Assembly: GCF_945859685.1 (NCBI RefSeq)
Contig: NC_079147.1
Span: 233,612,765-233,676,764, forward strand
Reading direction: 5' to 3'
DNA length: 64,000 nucleotides
Source: Eupeodes corollae
Taxonomy: Eukaryota; Arthropoda; Insecta; Diptera; Syrphidae
Shown here piece by piece: positions 56,141 to 64,000 of the stretch; positions within the stretch are counted from its first letter, which is position 1, and every line of letters begins with the position of its first letter. The translations under genes were made by a program, and so were the position numbers. The notes beneath the pieces are model-generated. The model saw only the letters and a list, made by a program, of their open reading frames with translations, searched no databases and had not been told where the DNA came from.

Positions 56141-58059
56141 GTACAAATCTGTCAATCTTTAATAAAAACGTCAAAAAATAAGCAAACAGTTATCGTTCGC
56201 ATAGCAATGGCGGCAACCGTACTAAAAGTGTGTGCTCTTGAGAAGAAATGAGTCAATGAAATCATTAAAATTAACTTTCGTTGCCCTTTGCTCAAACAGA
56301 AAGAGCGGCAAAGGGTCCTGCAAACAAACAGCATATCCACACAGAGCAAAGCATACTTCGACTTCACTTCATTCAAACTTGAAGGCGATTGCAAATCTTT
56401 ACTATACTTGTCTCGTACCACCATCGGCTTCGCCACTCTGGGTACTTGGTTTTTAATTATTCAAAAGGGATTCCGACTCGATGATGTTTGTGTCGGCCAC
56501 TGGATGGCTTGATGTGTCCTAGTGCGGCCTGGCCAGTTCGGGATAGAGCTCTTCTGGAGCGTTTCTATATATAACTTTTGCTTATAAAAGGAACGCACAC
56601 TCTATTCTCTGCATGTTGTGGGGGATAGAATATTGTGGATGAGGGAAAACTTAAGAAGAAAAAAAAGGAAATAGGAGCAATGAAGGACTCTTTTGGAAAG
56701 TTTTCCACTTGAATTTTCCTCTTGTTTTTTTGTTTTTCTTCTTTACCACGTTCAGATGCACATCTAGAAGACAACGACGAGGATGACGACGATGAAGACT
56801 GAGTCTGGACCCTTCTCTCTTTCGTCGACGTTATCGTCGTCGTCGCGTCGGGTGGGTATACTGTATACCTAAGCGGGTTGAACTTGGTTTTATATTTTTT
56901 GTTTTACCGCCACAACTTGGTCGGTCTTGTTGTTGTTGGTATTTCTATGGGTCTTAGTTCCCTGGAAGAATATGCTGCGCGACGCTGTTATATTTTGTTT
57001 AATTATAAAAGTTTCACATGTTTTTCTTTTTTGGTAGATACGTTTCCTAGGGCAGCATGCGGCATGAATGGCGGCGAAAGGATTTCCTGCAGATGCAAAA
57101 AGAAAATTAAAAAAAAAACGAAAAGATGTCGTCTTTGCCATCCTCGTATCGAAGCGAAGCAAAAAGGAGGAACTTTTTAAAGTGTTAGCGTGTATTGAGG
57201 AAGTTATTAAAAGTAGGAAGTACAGCAGTTAAAGTTTAATTCGTTTCGATGGTAACAGTCCTGAGAGAAAGTTAGTATATTATAGACCCTCTCAAGGTAT
57301 AGAAGTCGTTGATTGATATATAGGAAGGGGTGTTTTTTTTTCTCGAAATTCTACACAATTTTATGTGAGAAATCATCAAGTGGTCGTTTACGTTTATGTT
57401 TAGTTCAGTTTTTACTTTGTGTATACTTTATTATTCATTATCTGAAGAGCAGTTCAAAAGTTCTTTTCAGCAAAATTTCAAACTACTGTTGACCTTGTAA
57501 TTTCGAGACATTTTTTTGTATCTTTAATTTCTTGGAAGATGTTAACGGTGATTGAATTCGGAATTAAACATGATCTAGCTGTTGATTCTGGTAATTTTTT
57601 CCTTTTTTTTTAAATTCTTGGAAATGTTTAAGGGAAGAAGATTCTATGGACATTTGGCAAGGGATTTCAATCTGTCTAGAAATTATTTGAGACATCGCTG
57701 GTTATGTTGGATTCAACTTTTTTCGTGAGTCTTAATATGTCCCTATGTATTTAAGTTTGATTTTGGAAAATGATTTTCTAAATTTTTCAATATTCATTTT
57801 GCTGCCCAGAATTTGTTGAACTTTAATCGAAGATCGATTAATTGTTATTACATTATTGCAGCGCAGACATGCAATGAGATAAATTAAACTATTTTTCGAA
57901 AGTTCCTGCTTTTTTTTTAGTTTTATTGACTTCAAAATTTTAATGCTGTTCACTATTTTTAAGTCTTTAAATGGTTTGGCCGATGGCCGTCTACCAGCAG
58001 AAAAATCTAGTATAAGGTTTTCAAAAAATAAATTTAACAATTAAGAAAATAATTTTGAA
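56141..58059. other. low-repeat DNA, possibly unique host sequence
   Basis: No mobile-element motif is recognised. Triplet patches occur at 56769-56800 (GACGACGAGGATGACGACGA) and 56828-56850 (GTCGTCGTCG). Frames at 56288-56512 and 56890-57180 are open on more than one strand and have no domain that I can name. The part after 57730 probably includes the 3' region of the family D element that follows. Confidence 0.45.
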
Positions 58060-60560
58060 TACATTCCAAACCTTCATAGATTGTAACATGTTCTTTATCG
58101 TAAAGCACTTGAACAATATTGGTATAAGACTTCCCACCCTCGTTCTCCATTCATCAACTTAATGGTTTCCTCTAAACTGAGTACATCAATTCCAAAGTAT
58201 CTCTTGCGGAATTCTTTCAGAATTGGACAAGTTCCCTAGCAATTAAACATGTCGTCACGTTCTCTTTGATTGATAGGAAGATCTGTACGTTGAGGAATAA
58301 AGTTTAAGCTACGTAGTTCACCTCTGACTTTAAGTATTGTACTGATTTTACGCATGGTGTGATCGTCTAACAAGTAGGTCTTTTTTTCCAAAAAGTGGTT
58401 AACTTTACTGCTGTAGGCTCTATATAATGATAGTTCCTCTTCCTCAGTTAACTGATCTTAAAACCTGTTTCCGATTTTCATCAAAAAATCATCAAATTTC
58501 GAACTTAGCGAAAAAAGGTTACCTTCAGTTGATATTAAAAAAGTTGTTGAACAATCCTTCGCCATTTTATACCACTCACCTACGCATGCTCCCTAGAACT
58601 AATAATGTGACTAAGCACAAGCCTCGGAATCCTGTGTTCTCCCATCTCCAGAATTCTTGCCACATAACTAAAGTGTAATTTGAGAAAAGTGAGCCTGTTG
58701 CTGTTTCTAGGCCCAGTTTATAGTTTTGTGTCGTACTCGGCAGCCTTCAGGTGCTTTTGATGAAAAAACTAAGGAATTTGTCCACTGAATCGAATGACAT
58801 GTACACCAACATTAGCGATCCGTAAAAAAGAATTGCAGTTGCGGTTTCGGTTTGTGAAACGTCATTTCTAAAATAACAGCTTCTCCACACGTAACACATT
58901 GCACGTTTAGCTTCCGCTATTTTTGCTCGGAGGTGTCTATCAAGGTACTTGTACTCTTTAACTATTTCTACGACTTTTTCTTGGAAAGTCCATTTTTTCC
59001 ATTCTAGAGTATTTCTGATACTGATGTAACTAATAGGTTCAAGACTTTGCAATAGCTCTGAACTATGTTCATCATCAGCTGCATTCCGTGTATAGATTCG
59101 ACCAGGAAAACTATATCGTCAGCATACATGAGACCAGGAATGGACTTTCCACTAAGCACTATGGTGCCGCCTCTCATTGAATTTGTTATATCGTTTAAGT
59201 TAAGACTCCCATTGAGGTCTTAGACTCATCGGAAAGTTTTTTTCCATCCCACATCATGCCAATTTTTTTTATTTTTACAATGATCTGATCAATGCTATTA
59301 TTTTTTAAGAGATTCCATAATTGTAGAGCTTGTACAAGAGAGCTTCCCTAGGAATAGAGTCGAATGCTACCCCCGAAAGTCGACGAAAAACGCATACAGC
59401 TTTTTGCAATTCTTCTTGTAGATTTGGGCTATATTTACTTAAGAAAATATTTGATCGATTGTTGAGTGAACCCTGCTTGAAACTCAGTCAAAATGTGTTT
59501 GCTTTCGGTCCAATCGGATAACCTAGTATACAATACAGGACTAAAGAGCTTTCTCGCAGTGTTTAAAAATGAAATGTCTCTGTTGTTTGATGGATCTTTA
59601 TGGTTTCTTTTTTTATGCAAGAGAGATGATTGCTGATCGAAATCTCACTGGAGCGTTGGCTATCTCAAACATCTTATTGAATTAAGGAGTTAGGGCTTAG
59701 ATGTTTACAAAATTCAAAAAGCATTCTATCTTCCCCAGGAGCTTTGCAATCTTTAGAATTATGTATGGCTGCTTTAACATCGGATAGATAAAATGGAGCA
59801 CCAAGAATTAATTGTTTCAGTTGAGTTAAGAAGACTCGAAAAATGTGTTTTAAGAAGGTCTATGTGCATAGCTGCAGACATTGAAGTCGTCTTTCCACTC
59901 AAAAGCTTCACTGCTTCCCAGACATCAATTGGGTTTTTTGCCTTGTTTATTGTTTCAATATATCTGAGGTAAATTTTTAAGCATTTCTTGTATGCAGATT
60001 CATACAGGACTTTAAAGTTTATGTTTACTGACGTTCTGTGTAACTTTAAGCACAAAAATGCAAGATTTCTTCGCTTTCTATCGAACCAATTTTGCTTAAT
60101 TGTAATGACCTTTCTTCCAAACGTTTTTTTACAAGCTATTTTAAGAAAGTTACGATTGTGTCTAGGTCGGAGTTCTCTAGAACTTCTGTGGCTATCAGCA
60201 ATTTGAACTGTCTGATTTGTACTGCACTGAAAAATGTCTCTGTTGTGGTCATTCCAATGAAACGACTTCTGTTTCGTCACTAACTATTCTAAGCTGAAAA
60301 AGACCTCCAAAGGCATGTGATCAACAAATGTTTTTACAGCTTCTTCAAATTTTTCCAAATCGGAGATCCAGTTTCCAGATACAAAACAATAGTCGATCAG
60401 AGAGCAAGATGTTCCACGGATAAAAGCAAATTCACCACCTTGGTCGTCTTCACAGCTTCCGTTTAGAACGTGACAATCTTAATCAGCAGCCAGTTGCAAA
60501 ATTTTAGCAACAAATATGTTTTGAACTCGTTTCGCTGTTAAAGTTTTTTTGTGATAGGCC
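58060..60560 (-). mobile_element. non-LTR retrotransposon family D (endonuclease end to C-terminus)
   Basis: From the minus strand: endonuclease C-terminus FAFIRGTSCSLIDYCFVSGN (about 60385-60430), linker with HWNDHNRDIFQC and RKVITIKQNWFDRKRRNLAF (59774-60280), RT pieces TRLSDWTESKHILTEFQAGF (59435-59620) and LMYADDIVFLVES (about 59105-59140, YADD intact), then VVEIVKEYKYLDRHLRAKI (58747-59052) and a Cys-containing end with CPILKEFRKRYFGID near 58180-58240. Many stops and shifts are present. It faces another family D element head-to-head. Confidence 0.8.
59774..60280 (-). pseudogene. family D linker region between endonuclease and RT
   Basis: An open frame of 168 codons with basic and aromatic residues: HRSSRELRPRHNRNFLKIAC, FKVLYESAYKKCLKIYLRYI, NPIDVWEAVKLLSGK and DLLKTHFSSLLNST. 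This is the usual helical region upstream of RT (YKKxL and the FxxLL before the RT block). No catalytic residue is expected here. Confidence 0.7.
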
Positions 60561-60619
60561 AATCCTATCATACTATACTAGATTTAGATTAGATTTTATT
60601 AAACCACCATCGTCACAAA
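60561..60619. other. junction between two head-to-head family D elements
   Basis: A short AT-rich stretch (TAGATTTAGATTAGATTTTA) separates the 5' sides of the minus-strand and plus-strand elements. Confidence 0.5.
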
Positions 60620-62540
60620 GATCTTGTCATTTCTCGCAATCACAGAAAAGACCACTCAAGGAAATAGCTCCAGATTCTCCCCTGAACAATGGTCTGGATA
60701 TAGGCAAAGAACCCGCAGTTGGGACAATGGCGATATCTGACCTCCAACTGATAATAGAGAAATCGTTATATAAAATACTGGATGTTAAACTAAAAGACAT
60801 GCCAACCAAATCAGACTTTCAATTCATCAGCACCGAATAAAAGAATCTGCAAAGAAAAAATGATGAGCTGCAGGTTCAAGTTGAACATTTTGATGCGCAC
60901 TGTGTAACATTGGATTGCCAGGTCGAAATTAATCCATTACTTGATCTCTGCAACTCTTTTGGATTCCGAATTCTGAATGGTACGAGTGCAGGAGATGAAT
61001 TTGGTGAACATACGTTTGTTGGAAAACAGGGAAGTCCTGTCATTGATTATGGACTTGCTGGAGAGAAATGGAATTCTGTAATTACTGATTTCGAGGTGGA
61101 GCAAAAAATAACCTAATATGAAAATGAGGCAAACATTCTGAGGCGTTAAGAATAAACTTTACCGAACTTCAATCATTTACCTACCTCCACTGATATGATA
61201 CAATTTGCGCAGCCAACTTTTAGTAATGAGATCTTAGAAGGTATAATACAGAAGGAGGAAATATATGCAGCTCTCAATGGACTCAAGGATGGAAAGGCCG
61301 CTGGATCAGACAGAATACCTTCATAATTCGATAAAAATGGAACAGAGAATATGATAAACAAAATAATGGTAATATACAATACAATCCTGTTGACAGGCCT
61401 CATACAGCAAAAATTCAAAGAAGCGCTTATTTTTCCAATCCACAAAAAAGGTAATACAATGGACCCTGCAAACTGTAGAGGAATTTTTTTCTTAAACACA
61501 TTCTACAAAATATTTACATCAATTTTGCATAATAGATTAAAAATGTGGATAGACGAACACAAGCTAATAAATTAATTTCAAGCTGGCTTTACAAAAGGAT
61601 ATTCTACCATTGATAACATCTTTGTACTACGAAGTATCGCTGACTTCTTTTTGGAAAGAAACAAAAAGCTGTATGTTTTCTTCGTTGATTTTAAGGGAGC
61701 TTTCGATACGATTGACCGCATTACATTGATGTACAAAATATTTGGATTAGAAATGTCATACAAGGTCGGACGGGTACTTCAGAATGGGAGGGAGAAAATG
61801 TTTCGACATGGTTTGAAACGAAGACAGAGGTAAGGCAAGGTTGTATGCTGAGTCGCAGCTTATTTGCACTCTTTATTGATGATATAACGGATTGTCTTCC
61901 AGGAGGGAGTAGAATATACTGGTGTTCTCATCAAGGCTCTCTTTTTTGCGGATGATTTAGTGTTGTTTGCGTACTCACCAGAATCGCTACAGCTTATGAT
62001 TAATAAACTAGGTATCTACTGTAAAACCTGGAGATTAGTGGTTAGCCTGGAGTAGTGGGTTTTTCTAAAAGGTGGAGGAAGAGTAAGCAGCCATGAACGG
62101 TGGACTTATAATAATGAAAGAGTAGAGGTGGTTAAAGAATATAAATATCTTGGCATCAAAATATAAACAACAAAAACAGCATTGAAAAACATCTTGCCGA
62201 TAAATTACAAAAAGCGAAAACAACTATGAAATTGAATGTGGACTACATATGTAAGGCCCTTCTGATGTCAGATGAGCGTCTCCGGAAAATAGCAGCACTG
62301 CAGGCGATACGGAGAAAATCAGGTTGGTAGAAGGAAGCTGAAGTAGAAGGTATACATATGGCACCGGAAGACTATCTCAGCTGGAAACCCCTTCTGTACC
62401 AATTATTTGCTACAGTAGACGATCGATATAGACTGAAGTACACATCCAAAGCAAAAGAATCTATCATACTATACTTTGTTTATACATATTTCTGAGAATA
62501 TGAAGACCTACAAAAAATATAAACTGACCAAATTTCTACA
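60620..62540 (+). mobile_element. non-LTR retrotransposon family D-like, plus strand
   Basis: The start has a coiled-coil-like piece that may be the end of ORF1 or a spacer (SDLQLIIEKSLYKILDVKLK, then NLQRKNDELQVQVEHFDAH). Next come endonuclease C-terminal residues CNSFGFRILNGTSAGDEFG and FVGKQGSPVIDYGLAGEKWN (60910-61116), RT blocks LKDGKAAGSDRIPS, FPIHKKGNTMDPANCRGIFF, FQAGFTKGYSTIDNIFVL, KLYVFFVDFKGAFDTIDR (61350-61833), then LFFADDLVLFAYSPESLQLM (about 61940-62000; FADD) and VVKEYKYLGIKI. Stops and frameshifts abound. The 3' limit is approximate. Confidence 0.8.
61340..62010 (+). pseudogene. family D-like reverse transcriptase
   Basis: Open segments 61351-61575 and 61651-61833 hold the RT N-terminal blocks; the intervening stop is the TAA after KLIN. 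After 61833 a shift leads to a GCVLS-like region and the catalytic FADDLVLF. Wording parallels the family D piece at 38 kb (KKLYACFVDIKAEFDKV) and the copy at 59 kb (LTEFQAGF), but it is a different subfamily. Confidence 0.8.
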
Positions 62541-62579
62541 TGTAATGGATTGATAAAGTTAGAAAAAAAAATATATTGT

Positions 62580-62650
62580 GCCCGGGGCGTAGATAAGACT
62601 GTAATGCCAGAGGTCTTAGGTTCAATATTTGCCACCTAAAGTACTGCCTC
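62580..62650 (+). repeat. tRNA-derived SINE, copy 5, 5' fragment
   Basis: CTGTAATGCCAGAGGTCTTA, a decayed B box (GGTTCAATATT), and CCACCTAAAGTACTGCCTC match the SINE head; the A-box region is altered. It is cut at CTGCCTC, where the A-rich tail of a minus-strand family F element begins. The rest of the SINE would lie beyond 64000. Confidence 0.75.
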
Positions 62651-64000
62651 TTTTCTTTTTTATATACGCGCACTCAAGGGGATATGAATACCCTTATCAT
62701 GATTAATCACAGTCCGAGCAATTAAGAAGGGAGGATAGAATTAGAAAGGAGATACCGATGCACATTGGTTTTGAATGTCTGATGCACATTGTAATGAGTG
62801 GGAAACATTGAGTTTGGTAAAGCATTCCACATTCGTGTGGTGTGACTGAAGAAAGAATCTCTGTACTTTACAGTTCGTCCGAAATTGGGCTCGTGGGTAA
62901 ACTGATGAGCATTCCTAAGAACGAGTATTACGGTTGAATTGTTTGAGGGGAGGAATGCAACTGGCTATTTCATTAGAGCATTGCTTATGAAAGTAGCGAT
63001 AAAATAATGACAGGCATGAAACCTTACGACGGTGCTCGAGAGATACAAAAGTTTTAGCTAGACAACGGTCACCTATCATCTTTAGAGCTCACTTTTGAAT
63101 TCTGTCTAGGAGACCCAAGTAGGTTATAGGAGCATCTGCCCAGATATCGGAATTGTACTCGAGTTTTGGACGAATATAGGCATTATAGATTATAGCCAGA
63201 TCAGTAGGAGTAAAAAACATCTTGCACCTAAACACTTAGCAGCATTTTTGGCGATGTCAAATATGTGATCACTCCACAACAAGTGGTTTGTAATGCACAT
63301 ACCTAAGACTGAAAGCTGTCCGGTCTCCTCGATGCAAGTACCACTTATGGATAGTGGGGAAAGGTTACGCATTTGTGACAGTAGACAGCATTGAGTTTTC
63401 GAAGCATTAAAATTCTACACGGTTTTTGATTCCCCATTGGACAATGCTGTCAAGATCAATATTTAATGAGCTCATCATACGTTGCCGTTGGTAGTCCACA
63501 TCCGAAGAACAAGGATGAGAATCTAGAAACGAATATGAAAAGCTGAGGGTACTGTCATCCACGAAACAATTAAGTGGGTTAGAAGTTTTAGACAAAAGAT
63601 CGTTTATAAAAATAAGGAAAAGTATCGGAGACAAAACGGAGCCCTGGGGCACACCAGCGTTTATTTTGTGGATATCAGATTTGAACCCGTCCAAGACTTC
63701 TTGAATTGAACGGTCCGAAAGGTAATTTCTTACCCAACGAAGAAGGGATTCATAATTACCAAATGCACGCATTTTCGATAAGAGAGCTTGATGCCAACCT
63801 CTATCAAATGCCTTTGAAATATTAAGTGCAATAATCTTACTTTCTCCAAAACGATGTAAAGATTTGTGCCACTGTTCGGTGAGATAAACCATGAGATCAC
63901 TAGTGGATCTATTGCAACGAAAGCCATACTCCCGGTCATTAAGAAGCTTTAGTTCTTCAAGATATTTCCTAAACTGAAAATTTATCAGCGTTTCCATGAC
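62651..64000 (-). mobile_element. non-LTR retrotransposon family F (Jockey-like), cut by window end
   Basis: The minus strand carries RT and its C-terminal part, then a 3' end GAGTGCGCGTATATAAAAAA at 62651-62675, matching the family F 3' end at 28.35 kb. It is inserted next to a SINE fragment. The 5' portion lies outside the window. It is less decayed than the copy at 26-28 kb, but a frameshift at about 63400 and several stops downstream make the C-terminus non-functional. Confidence 0.85.
63407..63997 (-). pseudogene. family F reverse transcriptase (partial)
   Basis: An open frame of 196 codons: LKLLNDREYGFRCNRSTSDL, GESKIIALNISKAFDRGWHQ, LRWVRNYLSDRSIQEVLDGF, NAGVPQGSVLSPILFLIFIN and NPLNCFVDDSTLSFSYSFLD, where the active site reads FVDD instead of FADD or YADD. 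After 63407 the sequence shifts and continues with QLSVLGMCITNHLLWSDHI (63190-63372). The YADD-equivalent change V for A may reduce activity; the element also lacks its N-terminus in this window. Confidence 0.88.

Noticed and set aside
56152..57180. Several 70-100-codon frames as exons
   Set aside because: They overlap on both strands and show no motif; simple triplet repeats keep frames open by chance.
1..64000. Integrated viral genome, LTR retrotransposon or endogenous retrovirus
   Set aside because: The reverse transcriptases all have non-LTR (APE/RNase H type) order; no protease, integrase, envelope or paired LTRs were seen.

Overview
This window looks like insect genomic DNA, most likely from a fly (Diptera); I cannot name the species. 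The reasons are the AT-rich sequence, long non-coding stretches, spliceosome-type signals, and the mixture of mobile elements: APE-type non-LTR retrotransposons with and without RNase H, RTE-like elements, mariner and Tc1-like transposons, a tRNA-derived SINE and MITEs. There is no complete host gene, rRNA, functional tRNA or CRISPR array. One candidate host exon lies at 20051-20430 (minus), without a recognisable product. At least half of the window is assignable to mobile DNA, most of it decayed by stops, frameshifts and truncation.

Layout: 1-5.6 kb holds a repeat copy, a transposase remnant, an RNase H-bearing retrotransposon (family A, minus), an RTE 3' end and a SINE. 7.4-12.1 kb holds a mariner, a non-LTR fragment, the longest RTE-A copy (minus) and a second repeat copy. 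12.46-14.5 kb is a SINE split by a family C retrotransposon with a perfect 15-bp target-site duplication. 16-19 kb holds RTE-A and a transposase with two nested insertions. 21.4-24.4 kb holds RTE-B, a transposase fragment and RTE-A. 25.9-31 kb holds a Jockey-like element, a TIR element and another transposase. 31.4-37.6 kb holds a full copy of an ACGT-rich repeat with a 174-bp internal array, a Tc1-like element with long inverted repeats, and another repeat copy. 37.7-42.6 kb is a mosaic of families D and E, into which family B (39403-42606) inserted with an 11-bp duplication. 42.6-45.8, 51.7-54.2 and 56.1-58.0 kb are low-repeat and are the best candidates for unique intronic or intergenic host DNA. 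45.9-51.7 kb holds RTE-A, Tc1-like, repeat, transposase, family B and a MITE. 54.2-64 kb holds RTE-B with an internal triplication, a SINE, two head-to-head family D elements, and a Jockey-like element inserted next to a SINE fragment and cut by the window end.

How the parts relate: the SINE has a tRNA-like head (anticodon-loop position suggests tRNA-Asp) and its last 40 or so bases match the 3' end of RTE-A, so RTE-A is the probable source of the enzyme that moved it. The ACGT-rich repeat carries inverted end motifs and a satellite-like array but no protein; what moved it is unknown. Several RNase H-type or related elements end in short C-rich tandem tails, including AACCT units that match the ancestral insect telomere repeat. 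The family names A-G, RTE-A and RTE-B are labels for this window only.
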